Positions 29,097 through 37,470 of a stretch of DNA of 64,000 nucleotides are shown in pieces. Both the position numbers and the translations under genes were made by a program. A model generated the notes under the pieces. That model was not told where the DNA came from and did no database searches. It saw only the letters and a list, made by a program, of their open reading frames with translations. The stretch comes from Nocardioides sambongensis (GTDB lineage: Bacteria; Actinomycetota; Actinomycetes; Propionibacteriales; Nocardioidaceae): assembly GCF_006494815.1 (NCBI RefSeq), contig NZ_CP041091.1, positions 3,052,501-3,116,500 of the forward strand, given 5' to 3'. Numbering within the stretch: the stretch's first letter is position 1; the number at the start of each line of letters is the position of its first letter.

Positions 29097-29627
29097 ATGC
29101 ACCAGCCGCTGCCCTCCGACCCGATCGCCCAGGCCCGCCAGAACTGGCGCGCCCACGGGTGGGTCGACGCTGCCGACGGGATGGCGGTGGTCACCTCGGT
29201 GTTCCGGGTCAACCAGATCCTGCTGGCGCAGATCGAGGCCGCGCTGAAGCCGCTCGGACTCTCCTTCGCCCGGTTCGAGATGCTCCGTCTGCTCGGGTTC
29301 ACCCACGCCGGACGCATGCCGATGGGCCGTGCCCGCGACCTGCTGCAGGTGCACCCGACCAGCGTCACCAACACCGTCGACCGGCTCGAGACCGACGGTC
29401 TGGTACGACGCACCCCCAACCCCCGCGACGGGCGCTCGTTCCTCGTCGAGATCACCCCTGCCGGACGCGACCTGCTGGCCACCGCGACCGACGCCCTCAA
29501 CGAGCAGGTCTTCGCCGACGTGGACTTCGACGCCGACGAGCTGCAGACGCTGAGCCGGTTGCTGGCCGGGTTCCGGCGTCGGGCGGGTGACTTCCGCGAC
29601 CCGAAGGCGCCGCCCGAGCCGTTCTGA
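29097..29627 (+). CDS. MarR-family regulator
   Basis: 176 residues. A winged-helix core: FEMLRLLGFTHAGRMPMGRA, the recognition segment VHPTSVTNTVDRLETDGLV, the wing RRTPNPRDGRSFLVEITPAG. It binds DNA as a dimer and usually senses small phenolic or other ligands. It is divergent from the LAL-type regulator with a 66-bp gap, so it may control that gene or itself. No enzyme is in its own transcript apart from possible read-through to the GlsB-like gene 133 bp on. Confidence 0.87.
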   Translation: MHQPLPSDPIAQARQNWRAHGWVDAADGMAVVTSVFRVNQILLAQIEAALKPLGLSFARFEMLRLLGFTHAGRMPMGRARDLLQVHPTSVTNTVDRLETDGLVRRTPNPRDGRSFLVEITPAGRDLLATATDALNEQVFADVDFDADELQTLSRLLAGFRRRAGDFRDPKAPPEPF

Positions 29628-29760
29628 GCATTTCGGAGCCGTGTGCCGGGGCCGTTCGGGCCGCGGGTCAGGGCGACGCGGGTGGACCGTGCGGGCCCGC
29701 CGGACCGGCTCGTCGAGCCTCACTTGCATCCCCGGCGCTCCGGCGCACTAACGTTGCGCC

Positions 29761-30015
29761 ATGCTCATCCTCGCGCTGCTGTGCTTCGGCATCCTCATCG
29801 GTGGTCTCGCCCAGCTCATCCTCGGCCGGCACATGGCCGACATCAACTGGACCGAGGCGCTGGTCAGCGGCCTGCTCGGCTCGTTCGTCGGCGGACTGCT
29901 GATCAGCCTGATCACGGGTCACGGCCTCGACCTCCACGCCACCGGCCTGATCGGCTCGGTGGTGGGTGCGCTGATCGTCAGCCTCGCGTGGGGGGCACTG
30001 CGCAAGCGCGCGTAG
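29761..30015 (+). CDS. GlsB/YeaQ/YmgE-family membrane protein
   Basis: 84 residues with three hydrophobic helices (LILALLCFGILIGGLAQLIL; ALVSGLLGSFVGGLLISLI; GLIGSVVGALIVSLAWGAL) and a basic end. This matches the small 'transglycosylase-associated' stress-protein family, of unknown biochemical role. The 3' end carries an imperfect 24-bp duplication (30000-30047) that includes the stop codon. Confidence 0.78.
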   Translation: MLILALLCFGILIGGLAQLILGRHMADINWTEALVSGLLGSFVGGLLISLITGHGLDLHATGLIGSVVGALIVSLAWGALRKRA

Positions 30016-30047
30016 AGGGCCCAGCGCAAGCGCGCCTGAGGGGCCGA
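30000..30047 (+). repeat. 24-bp imperfect tandem duplication at the end of the GlsB-like gene
   Basis: Two adjacent 24-bp units (30000-30023 and 30024-30047), both starting GCGCAAGCGCGC, agree at 19 of 24 positions. The first unit contains the RKRA tail and TAG stop; the second repeats the tail sequence with TGA in the same phase. Confidence 0.7.
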
Positions 30048-30080
30048 CGCCAGCGGCGCCGACCCCGGGACGGCTGGCGG

Positions 30081-30086
30081 ACTAGC
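30081..30086. repeat. Target-site duplication ACTAGC, left copy
   Basis: Direct repeat abutting the left IS end; identical to 31207-31212. Read on the minus strand it supplies the TAG stop codon (30082-30084) of the transposase. Confidence 0.92.
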
Positions 30087-31083
30087 TGTGATGCCCAGCC
30101 AGGTTGTCCAACCTGGTGATGGGCGCCGCCTTCCCGATTGCCGAGTGGGGCCGGTGATGGTTGTACTCGTGGACCCATGCTGGCAGAGCTGCGAGCCGGG
30201 CTGACTCGGACTTGTAGAACTTCTTGAAGGCCCAGCCTTCGGCCAGGGTCCGGTGGAAGCGCTCGATCTTCCCGTTCGTCTGCGGACGGTAGGGCCGGGT
30301 CTTCTTCGGCGTGATGCCCAGGTCGGCACAGGTCTGTTTCCAGAGGTTCGACTTGTAGCAGCTGCCGTTGTCGCTGAGCACTCGCTGCACGCTCACACCA
30401 CGGTCGGCGAACCAGGCGACCGCGTTCTTGAGGACATCGGTCGCGGTCTCCTTGGTCTCGTCGTCGCGGGCCTCGACGTAGGCGACGCGGGAGTGGTCGT
30501 CGATGACGGTGTGCAGGTAGCAGGTCCCGATAAGCGGGTTGCGCCACTTGTTTCGGGGCTTGTCGGGTGTCGCGGCCCGGTTCTTCTCGCCTTGCTGACG
30601 GCCGACGTAGCGCCAGCCTCCACCGTCAGGGACCCGGCCGAGCTTCTTGACGTCGACGTGGATCAGGTCGCCTGGCTTCTCGTGCTCGTAGCGACGGATC
30701 GGCTCCCCGGTGGCGCGGTCGATGTGGGAGAGCCGGTTGATCCGGCAGCGGACCAGAACCGCGTGCACGGTCGAGGACGCCATCCCGAGCCGGTCGGCGA
30801 TCTCGACCGGGCCGAGTCGCTGCTTCCAGCGCAGGTGCACGATCTTTCGCACAACCGGTGCCGGCGTCCGGTTCGGTTGATGGTGCGGTGCCGAGGGCCG
30901 GTCCAGCATCCCGGCCGGACCCTCGTCGCGGTACCGGTCGGCCCACTTCTTCGCGGTGCGCCACGAGACGTCGTAGCGCTCAGCTGCGCGAGCTGGCGGC
31001 CAACCGTGATCGACGACCAGACGTGCAAGCTTGAGCCGGGCGCGAGGGGTCAGGGCAGCGTTGGCGTGGGTAGCGTGTGACAC
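30082..31083 (-). CDS. IS481-family transposase
   Basis: About 333 residues from the GTG at 31083 (VSHATHANAALTPRARLKLA); an upstream start at 31125 is possible. An N-terminal helix-turn-helix (GWPPARAAERYDVSWRTAKK) and a second DNA-binding region are followed by an rve/DDE core: Asp in LIHVDVKKLGRV, Asp in VLSDNGSCYKS, Glu in QTNGKIERFHRTL. The catalytic triad is complete and the frame is intact, so the element may be active. The final codon and the stop lie across the IS boundary: the TAG comes from the flanking target duplication. Confidence 0.93.
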   Translation of the reverse strand: MSHATHANAALTPRARLKLARLVVDHGWPPARAAERYDVSWRTAKKWADRYRDEGPAGMLDRPSAPHHQPNRTPAPVVRKIVHLRWKQRLGPVEIADRLGMASSTVHAVLVRCRINRLSHIDRATGEPIRRYEHEKPGDLIHVDVKKLGRVPDGGGWRYVGRQQGEKNRAATPDKPRNKWRNPLIGTCYLHTVIDDHSRVAYVEARDDETKETATDVLKNAVAWFADRGVSVQRVLSDNGSCYKSNLWKQTCADLGITPKKTRPYRPQTNGKIERFHRTLAEGWAFKKFYKSESARLAALPAWVHEYNHHRPHSAIGKAAPITRLDNLAGHHS

Positions 31084-31206
31084 GAAGGCCTCCTGCGGTG
31101 GGGAGCGGTTCCTAGACAGCTCCACTTCACACCGGGGAGGCCTTCGTCCACCTACAGGTCAGACCGTGTCGTCGCAGGATCGCGACCAACGTGCCTGGGC
31201 ATCACA
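30087..31206 (-). mobile_element. Complete IS481-family insertion sequence
   Basis: 1120 bp. The ends form 20-bp inverted repeats with two mismatches: TGTGATGCCCAG-C-CA-G-GTTG at the left and, read inward from the right, TGTGATGCCCAG-G-CA-C-GTTG. It is flanked by a perfect 6-bp direct repeat ACTAGC (30081-30086 and 31207-31212). This fits the NCTAGN target and 6-bp duplication known for Bordetella IS481. It carries one transposase gene. Insertion was at the extreme 3' end of the valine operon, so no gene is broken. Confidence 0.93.
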
Positions 31207-31212
31207 ACTAGC
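31207..31212. repeat. Target-site duplication ACTAGC, right copy
   Basis: Right copy of the 6-bp duplication; it contains the TAG stop (31208-31210) of the neighbouring enoyl-CoA hydratase gene. Confidence 0.92.
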
Positions 31213-31990
31213 GGTGCGTCCAGGTGGGCTTGCGCTTCTCGGCGAACGCGCTCATGCCCTCGGTGCGGTCGTCGAAGGCGAAGGTGGCGTGGAAGGTGCG
31301 GCGCTCAAAGCGGACACCCTCGGCCAGCGTCGTCTCCAAGGCGACCTGCACCGCCTCCTTGGCCGCATAGGCGGCCGGCAGCGACATCGACGCGATCTTC
31401 GCCGCGACCCCCTGGGCCTCGGCGAGCAGGTCGGCGGCCGGGATGATCCGGGCGACCAGGCCGGCGCGCTCGGCCTCCTCGGCGTCCATCTGGCGGCCGG
31501 TGAGGATCATGTCCATCGCCTTGGCCTTACCGACCGCACGGGTCAGCCGCTGGGAGCCGCCGATCCCGGGGATGGTGCCGAGGGTGATCTCGGGCTGGCC
31601 GAACTTGGCCGAGTCCGCGGCGAGCAGGATGTCGCACATCATCGCCAGCTCGCAGCCGCCGCCCAGCGCATAGCCGGAGACCGCGGCGACCACGGGCGTG
31701 CGGACCGCGGCGAAGCGGTCCCACAGCGAGAAGAAGTCGTTCAGGTAGACGTCCTGATAGCCCTGCGCCGACATCTCCTTGATGTCCGCGCCGGCGGCGA
31801 AGGCGCGCTCGGAGCCGGTGAGCAGGATGGCGCCGATCCCGGGGTCCCGGTCGAACGCCTCGGCCGCGGCGACTACCTCGTGCATCAGCTCCTGGTTGAG
31901 CGCGTTGAGCGCCTTCGGCCGGTTGAGGGTGATCGTCCCGACGCGGCCGTCGGTCTCGACGATGATGGTCTGGTGGGTCTGCTCGCTCAC
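31208..31990 (-). CDS. Enoyl-CoA hydratase of the valine operon
   Basis: 260 residues from a GTG that overlaps the mmsB stop (GTGA). Canonical short-chain hydratase: oxyanion segments [11 protein letters not shown] and [16 protein letters not shown] with the first catalytic Glu, then [20 protein letters not shown] with the second. It should hydrate methacrylyl-CoA to 3-hydroxyisobutyryl-CoA in valine breakdown, given its operon; crotonyl-CoA would also be expected. Its stop codon lies within the IS481 target duplication, so the coding sequence survived the insertion unchanged. Confidence 0.92.
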   Translation of the reverse strand: MSEQTHQTIIVETDGRVGTITLNRPKALNALNQELMHEVVAAAEAFDRDPGIGAILLTGSERAFAAGADIKEMSAQGYQDVYLNDFFSLWDRFAAVRTPVVAAVSGYALGGGCELAMMCDILLAADSAKFGQPEITLGTIPGIGGSQRLTRAVGKAKAMDMILTGRQMDAEEAERAGLVARIIPAADLLAEAQGVAAKIASMSLPAAYAAKEAVQVALETTLAEGVRFERRTFHATFAFDDRTEGMSAFAEKRKPTWTHR

Positions 31991-32867
31991 GCGGTCTCCT
32001 GGCGGACTCGGTTGATGATGGCGGAGAAGTCGAGTCCTCCCGCACCGCCCTCGGCGAACGCACGATAGAGGTCGGCGACCAGCGTGCCGACAGGGGCGTC
32101 GGTGCCGGTGGACTCCAACGCCGCCATCGCCAGCCCGAGGTCCTTGTTCATCAGGGCGGTGGCGAAGCCGGGCGTGAACTCCCGGTTGGCCGGGCTGGTC
32201 GGCACCGGGCCGGGCACCGGGCAGTTCACGTTGAGCGCCCAGCACTGACCGGCCGAGGTGGAGATGACGTCGTAGAACGCCTGGTGGCTCAGGCCGAGTC
32301 GCTCGCCCATCACCGCCGCCTCGCTGACCCCGACCATCGAGATCGCCAGGATCAGGTTGTTGCAGAGCTTGGCGACCTGGCCGTTGCCGGTGTCGCCGCA
32401 GTGCACGATCCGCCCCGCCATCGGGTCCAGCACCGGACGCGCCGCCTCCAGGTGCTCCTCGGCGCCGCCGACCATGAAGGTCAGCGACCCGGCCTCGGCA
32501 CCCACCACGCCGCCGGAGACCGGGGCGTCCAGGAACCGGTGGCCGGCCTTGGCGGTCCGGGCGGAGGCCTCGCGGGCGTCGTCGACGGCGATCGTGGAGG
32601 AGTCGATGAAGAGCGTGTCGGGGCGGGCGGCGGGCAGCACCTCGTCGTACGTGGCGAGGACCAGGGCGCCGTTGGGCAGCATGGTGATCACGACATCGGC
32701 GTCGGCGACCGCTGCGGTCGGGGTGTCGACCACCTCCACGCCGTGATCCCGGGCGGCGGCCTGGGCGGCCTCGACGGGGTCGTAGCCGAGGACGGCGTGG
32801 CCGCCCCGACCAGGTTGGCGGCCATCGGGCCACCCATGTTGCCGAGTCCGAGGAATCCGATCTTCAT
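31987..32867 (-). CDS. mmsB: 3-hydroxyisobutyrate dehydrogenase, frame broken near 32803
   Basis: Oxidises 3-hydroxyisobutyrate to methylmalonate semialdehyde with NAD. The first 20 codons ([20 protein letters not shown]) contain the GxGxMG nucleotide site. The frame is then lost at a GGGG run (about 32803-32806). The rest, with substrate motif [17 protein letters not shown] and the catalytic-Lys segment [13 protein letters not shown], continues in the next frame. One added G restores about 293 residues, the normal size. It sits 3 bp after the hydrolase stop and overlaps echA. Confidence 0.87.
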
Positions 32868-32870
32868 CCG

Positions 32871-33974
32871 TTACTCCTTGTCCGTGCTTGCGGTGGTGCC
32901 GGTGAGCGACGCGGCGAGGCCGAGCTCGGCGTCACCGAGCGGGGCGAAGAACGCCGCGACGTCGTCGGGGCCCACCTCGCCGACCGATGTCGGGTGCCAC
33001 TGGGGGTTGCGGTCCTTCTCGACCACCTGGGCCCGGATCCCCTCCACGAAGTCGGGGTGGGCGTGGAACCGCAGCGCGAGGCGGTACTCGGTGTCCAACG
33101 CTTCGGCGAGGTCCTTGTAGCGGGCACCCTCGCGCAGGGCGTGCAGGGTGACCGCCAGCGACGTCGGCGACTTGGCGGCGACCTTCCCGGCGGCCTTCTG
33201 TGCGTCCTCCTCCGGCCGCGCACGCAGCCGGTCCAGGATCACGGCGACGTCGTCGCCGGCGTAGGCGGCGTCGATCCAGGTGCGGGCGGCGACCAGCGAC
33301 GAGGGCGGAGCCGGGTCGGAGACCGCGACCACCGCCTCCCGGGCGTCCTTGGTCGCCAATGCGTCCAGGAGTGCGGGCAACCGCTCGCTGGGCACGAAGT
33401 GGTCCGCCATCCCGATCGCGAGCGCGTCGCCGGCCTTCACCGACCCTGCGGTGAGCGCGAGGTGGGTGCCGGTCTCGCCCGGTGCTCGGGAGAGCAGCCA
33501 GGTGCCGCCGACGTCGGGCAGGAACCCGATCCCGGTCTCGGGCATGCCGATGGACGAGCGCTCGGTGACCACCCGGATGCTGCCGTGCGCGGAGAGTCCG
33601 ATGCCGCCGCCGAGCACGATCCCGTCCATCACCGCGACGTACGGCTTCGGGTAGTGCTTGACCAGGTTGTTCAGCCGGTACTCGTCGGCCCAGAACTCCG
33701 CGGCCTCGGTGCCGCCGGCCTTGGCGTCGCGCCAGAGCGCGACGATGTCGCCGCCGGCGCACAGTCCCCGCTCACCGGCACCGGTGAGGACGACCGTGCG
33801 GACCTCGTCGTCGTCCGCCCACTCCTCGAGCGCGGACCGGATGATGCCGACCATCTCGTGGGTCAGCGCGTTGATCGCCTTCGGCCGGTTCAGTACGACG
33901 TACGCCGCATGCCCCTCCCGACGGATCAGCACCGGCGGCTCCACGCTGTCGACGTCGCCGTGGGGTGAACTCAT
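32871..33974 (-). CDS. 3-hydroxyisobutyryl-CoA hydrolase
   Basis: 367 residues, longer than ordinary crotonases, as is typical of HIBCH. It releases 3-hydroxyisobutyrate from its CoA ester. The HIBCH signature MPETGIGFLPDVGGTWLLSR (acid residues in MPET and FPDV-type positions) and oxyanion segments GLCAGGDIVAL and DGIVLGGGIGLSAHG are clear. The ATG at 33974 overlaps the acyl-CoA dehydrogenase stop (ATGA). It sits between dehydrogenase and mmsB, matching pathway order. Confidence 0.9.
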   Translation of the reverse strand: MSSPHGDVDSVEPPVLIRREGHAAYVVLNRPKAINALTHEMVGIIRSALEEWADDDEVRTVVLTGAGERGLCAGGDIVALWRDAKAGGTEAAEFWADEYRLNNLVKHYPKPYVAVMDGIVLGGGIGLSAHGSIRVVTERSSIGMPETGIGFLPDVGGTWLLSRAPGETGTHLALTAGSVKAGDALAIGMADHFVPSERLPALLDALATKDAREAVVAVSDPAPPSSLVAARTWIDAAYAGDDVAVILDRLRARPEEDAQKAAGKVAAKSPTSLAVTLHALREGARYKDLAEALDTEYRLALRFHAHPDFVEGIRAQVVEKDRNPQWHPTSVGEVGPDDVAAFFAPLGDAELGLAASLTGTTASTDKE

Positions 33975-35113
33975 GCAACCTCCCGTACCAGGGCGCGGCC
34001 CACCACGAGCCGCATGATCTCGTTCGTGCCTTCGAGGATCTGGTGCACCCGCAGGTCGCGGACCACCTTCTCCAGGCCGTACTCGCGAAGGTACCCGTAG
34101 CCGCCGTGCAGCTGCAGCGCGTCGTTGGCGACGTCGAAGCAGGTGTCGGTGACGAACCGCTTGGCCATCGCGCACAGCTTGGTGGCGTCGGGGCGGCCGG
34201 CGTCGAGCGCGGCGGCGGCGTTGTGCAGCAGCCCGCGGGAGGCCTGCAGCCCGGTCTCCATGTCGGCGAGCCGGAACTGCAGGGTGGGCTGCTCGATCAG
34301 CGCGGTGCCGAACGCCTCCCGGGTGCGCAGGTGGTCCAGGGCGGCGGTGAACGCGAACCGGGCGCCGCCCAGGGAGCAGGCGGCGATGTTGATCCGGCCG
34401 CCGTCGAGACCGGACATCGCGACCGTGAAGCCGCGACCCTCCTCACCGAGCCGCTGGTCGTCGGGGACGAAGACCCCCTCGAAGACCACCTGGCGGGTGG
34501 GCTGGGCGTTCCACCCCATCTTGTCCTCGTTGGCGCCGAAGCTCAGCCCCTCGGCGTTCTTCTCCACGATGAAGGCGCTGACGCCGCGGGCGCCGTCGTC
34601 GGAGGTGCGCGCCATCACGATGTACACGTCCGAGGTGCCGGCGCCGGAGATGAACTGCTTGACGCCGTCGAGGACGTAGCCCCCCTCGACCCGGCGGGCG
34701 GTGGTGCGCAGCGCCGCGGCGTCCGACCCGGCGTCGGGCTCGGTGAGGCAGTAGCTGCCCAGATGGTCCAGCCCGGCGAGGGCGGGCACCCAGCGCTGAC
34801 GCTGCTCGGGGCTGCCGAACCTGTCGATCATCGAGGTGACCATGTTGTGGATCGAGAGGTACGCCGCGATCGACGGGTCACCGTGGGCGAGCTCCTCGAA
34901 GATCCGCACCCCGTCGAGCCGGGTGAGTCCGGAGCCGCCCACGTCCTCGGCGATCCAGATCCCGCCGAGGCCCAGCTCGCCGGCGCGCTTGATCACGTCG
35001 ACCGGGAAGTGCTTGTCCCGGTCCCAGGCGATCGCGTGCGGGGCGAGCTCGCTCTCGGCGAACTTGCGGACGGCCTGGACGACCGCCCGGGTCTCCTCGT
35101 TGTCCTCGAGCAT
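33971..35113 (-). CDS. Acyl-CoA dehydrogenase (probable isobutyryl-CoA dehydrogenase)
   Basis: About 380 residues, flavin-dependent. FAD/substrate motifs are YCLTEPDAGSDAA and the C-terminal LRVHQILEGTNEIMRLVVGR with the catalytic base Glu; RTREAFGTALIEQPTLQFRLADM is family-typical. The operon (mmsA, hydrolase, mmsB, hydratase) points to isobutyryl-CoA to methacrylyl-CoA in valine breakdown. ATG 35113 or GTG 35116 could be the start, just after the mmsA stop. Confidence 0.88.
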   Translation of the reverse strand: MLEDNEETRAVVQAVRKFAESELAPHAIAWDRDKHFPVDVIKRAGELGLGGIWIAEDVGGSGLTRLDGVRIFEELAHGDPSIAAYLSIHNMVTSMIDRFGSPEQRQRWVPALAGLDHLGSYCLTEPDAGSDAAALRTTARRVEGGYVLDGVKQFISGAGTSDVYIVMARTSDDGARGVSAFIVEKNAEGLSFGANEDKMGWNAQPTRQVVFEGVFVPDDQRLGEEGRGFTVAMSGLDGGRINIAACSLGGARFAFTAALDHLRTREAFGTALIEQPTLQFRLADMETGLQASRGLLHNAAAALDAGRPDATKLCAMAKRFVTDTCFDVANDALQLHGGYGYLREYGLEKVVRDLRVHQILEGTNEIMRLVVGRALVREVA

Positions 35114-35122
35114 CACTGCCGC

Positions 35123-36633
35123 TCAGTCCATCGTCGGGATGACGAAGCTGGACCCGGCGACGCTGTCGCCGGCCTCGTCCTTGGGCCAGGTCTGCGTGAC
35201 CGTCTTCGTCTTCGTGTAGAACTTGAACGAGTCGGGGCCGTGCTGGTTGAGGTCGCCGAAGCCGGAGCGCTTCCAGCCGCCGAAGGTGTGGTAGGCGATC
35301 GGCACCGGGATCGGCACGTTCACGCCGACCATGCCGGTGTTGACCCGGGCCGCGAAGTCGCGGGCGCTGGCGCCGGAGCGGGTGAAGATGGCCACGCCGT
35401 TGCCGTACTCGTGCTCGTTGGCCAGGCGCAGTCCCTCCTCGTAGTCGGCGGCGCGGACGATGGAGAGGACCGGCCCGAAGATCTCCTCGCGGTAGATCTG
35501 CATGTCCTCGGTGACCTTGTCGAAGAGGGTGGGGCCGACGAACCAGCCGTCCTCGTAGCCGTCGACCACCAGGTCGCGGCCGTCGGTGACGAGCTCGGCG
35601 CCCTCCTTCTCACCGATGCCGATGTAGTCCACGACGCGCTGCTTGGCCTCGGCGGTGACCAGCGGGCCGTAGTCGCTGTCGTCGGCGTGGCAGTGGCCGA
35701 CCCGGAGCCCGCCGATCCGCTCCTTGAGCTTGGCGACCAGGGCGTCGGCGGTCTCCTCGCCGACCGGGACCGCGACGGAGATCGCCATGCAGCGCTCGCC
35801 CGCGGAGCCGAAGCCCGCGCCGATCAGGTCGTCGGCGGCCTTGTCCAGGTCGGCGTCGGGCATCACGATCATGTGGTTCTTGGCACCGCCGAAGCACTGC
35901 GCGCGCTTCCCGTTGGCGGTCGCGGTGGAGTAGATGTACTCCGCGATCGGGGTGGAGCCGACGAACCCGACGGCCTGGATCCGCTCGTCGTGGAGCAGGG
36001 CGTCGACCGCCTCCTTGTCGCCGTTGACCACGTTGAAGACGCCGTCGGGCAGGCCGGCCTCGGTGAACAGCTCGGCGAGCCGCAGCGGGACGGACGGGTC
36101 GCGCTCGGAGGGCTTCAGCACGAAGGCGTTGCCGGCGGCCAGCGCCGGACCGGCCTTCCAGAGCGGGATCATCGCGGGGAAGTTGAACGGGGTGATGCCC
36201 GCGACCACGCCGAGCGGCTGACGCATCGAGTAGACGTCGATGCCGGTGCCGGCGGCGGTGCTGTACTCACCCTTGAGCAGGTGCGGGGCCCCGGTGGCGA
36301 ACTCGATCACCTCGAGCCCGCGCTGGATGTCCCCTTGGCGTCCGGGACGGTCTTGCCGTGCTCGGCGGAGAGCAGCCGGGCCAGGTCCTCCATCTCGTCG
36401 TTGACCAGCGCGATGAACTTCGCCAGCACCCGGGCGCGGCGCTGCGGGTTGGTCGCGGCCCACCCGCGCTGCGCGGCCTCGGCCACCGCGATCGCGTGCT
36501 GCACCTCGTCGGTGCCGGCGAGGTCCACCTGCGCCTGCACGGTGCCGGTGTTGGGGTCGAAGACGTCCGAGGTGCGCGACGACGTGCCCGCCACGCGCTT
36601 GCCGCCGATGTAGTGACCGATCCGGTTGACCAT
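35123..36633 (-). CDS. mmsA: CoA-acylating methylmalonate-semialdehyde dehydrogenase, frame broken near 36332
   Basis: Oxidises methylmalonate semialdehyde to propionyl-CoA with NAD and CoA, the last step of this pathway. The N-terminal 100 codons (MVNRIGHYIGGKRVAGTSSR through LLSAEHGKTVPDAKG) lose frame in a C4 run at 36331-36334 (GGGG on the coding strand). The rest continues in another frame: TPFNFPAMIPLWKAGPALAA, FVGSTPIAEYIY, and the catalytic Cys in AGERCMAISVAV. One added G restores about 503 residues. The start ATG 36633 leads the leftward valine operon. Confidence 0.88.
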
Positions 36634-36666
36634 GGGAAACCCTTCGTTTGACACCCTAGTAACTGC

Positions 36667-36678
36667 TTGGACTTCCAA
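36667..36678. promoter_or_regulatory. Dyad TTGGA-CT-TCCAA upstream of mmsA
   Basis: A perfect 5-bp-arm dyad lies in the AT-rich part of the gap between mmsA (leftward, start 36633) and the divergent SnoaL-like gene (start 36791). Its position, 34 bp from the mmsA start, suits a repressor operator. Symmetry and place are the only evidence. Confidence 0.35.
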
Positions 36679-36790
36679 CTATTGCACGGGAGGCCGGAAC
36701 AGGGAAGGGGTACGCCGCCCCCGGTCCGACCCTCTCGGTCACCGGGAGCCGGGACCCGACCCGGCAGGACGGGCGGTTTCAATCGACCCC

Positions 36791-37318
36791 ATGAGCATCG
36801 AGGCGCGCCTGGAGGCGCTGGAGACACGACTGGCCCGGCTCGAGGACGAGCAGGCGATCAGCCGGCTCGTCGCCGCCTACGGCCCGCTCGTCGACGCGGG
36901 CGTGCCCGACGAGGTCGCCGCGCTGTGGACCACCGACGGCGTCTACGACGTTGACGAGATGTACATGGGCGACCAGGAGGCCGTCCGGGCGATGGTCGCC
37001 GGCGAGGCGCACCAGGGCCTGATCGCCCGCGGCGCAGCCCACTTCCTCGGGCCGGCGCACGTGACCGTCGACGGGGACACCGCCCGCGCCGTGTGCCACT
37101 CCGTGCTCGTCGTGCACCACAAGGAGAAGTTCTTCCTGGCCCGCGCCGGCGCCCACCTGTTCTCGTTGGTCCGCACCGGTGAGGGTGCCGACGGATGGCG
37201 GATCCGCCACCGCACCACCCGGGTGCTCGACGGGCGGGAGGAGTCGCGGGTGTTGCTCGCGGCGGGGGTGACGGGAGTGGGGCTGCCGGCGGAGCACGGT
37301 GCGGGTTTCACCGGCTGA
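36791..37318 (+). CDS. SnoaL-like protein with N-terminal helix
   Basis: 175 residues. A charged helical start (MSIEARLEALETRLARLEDE) leads into a SnoaL/NTF2-like domain (AISRLVAAYGPLVDAG, ALWTTDGVYDVDEMYMG, HFLGPAHVTVDGDTARAVCH). Family members include hydroxysteroid/bile-acid dehydratase-like and ring-hydroxylating-subunit-like folds, but no catalytic set can be fixed here. It is divergent from mmsA and followed at once by a long perfect hairpin. Confidence 0.78.
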   Translation: MSIEARLEALETRLARLEDEQAISRLVAAYGPLVDAGVPDEVAALWTTDGVYDVDEMYMGDQEAVRAMVAGEAHQGLIARGAAHFLGPAHVTVDGDTARAVCHSVLVVHHKEKFFLARAGAHLFSLVRTGEGADGWRIRHRTTRVLDGREESRVLLAAGVTGVGLPAEHGAGFTG

Positions 37319-37322
37319 CCGG

Positions 37323-37372
37323 CGAAACCCGCACGACACGCCGGGGCGCCTCGGCGTGTCGTGCGGGTTTCG
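37323..37372. terminator. 21-bp perfect inverted repeat (bidirectional terminator)
   Basis: Arms at 37323-37343 and 37352-37372 pair perfectly over 21 bp around GGGCGCCT. It starts 5 bp past the stop of the SnoaL-like gene, between two convergent genes. A third copy of part of the arm (GCGGGTTTC, 37301-37309) lies inside the end of the upstream gene and could form a competing hairpin. Most likely a strong bidirectional terminator. Confidence 0.8.
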
Positions 37373-37375
37373 GCC

Positions 37376-37434
37376 GACAGGTTCACCCCGACGACAGGTT
37401 CACCCCACCGACCGGCCACCACCGACCGGCCACC
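37376..37434. repeat. Two short direct-repeat pairs behind the terminator
   Basis: GACAGGTTCACCCC occurs at 37376-37389 and 37393-37406, and ACCGACCGGCCACC occurs in tandem at 37407-37420 and 37421-37434. They fill the gap before the convergent SDR gene and have no coding potential that I can see. Confidence 0.7.
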
Positions 37435-37470
37435 CCCGACGACCGTCCCCGCCGGCGTGACGGCCCGCGC

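Noticed and set aside
30016..31212. IS disruption of a metabolic gene
   Set aside because: The insertion lies at the 3' end of the valine operon; the duplicated ACTAGC restores the hydratase stop, so no coding sequence is lost.
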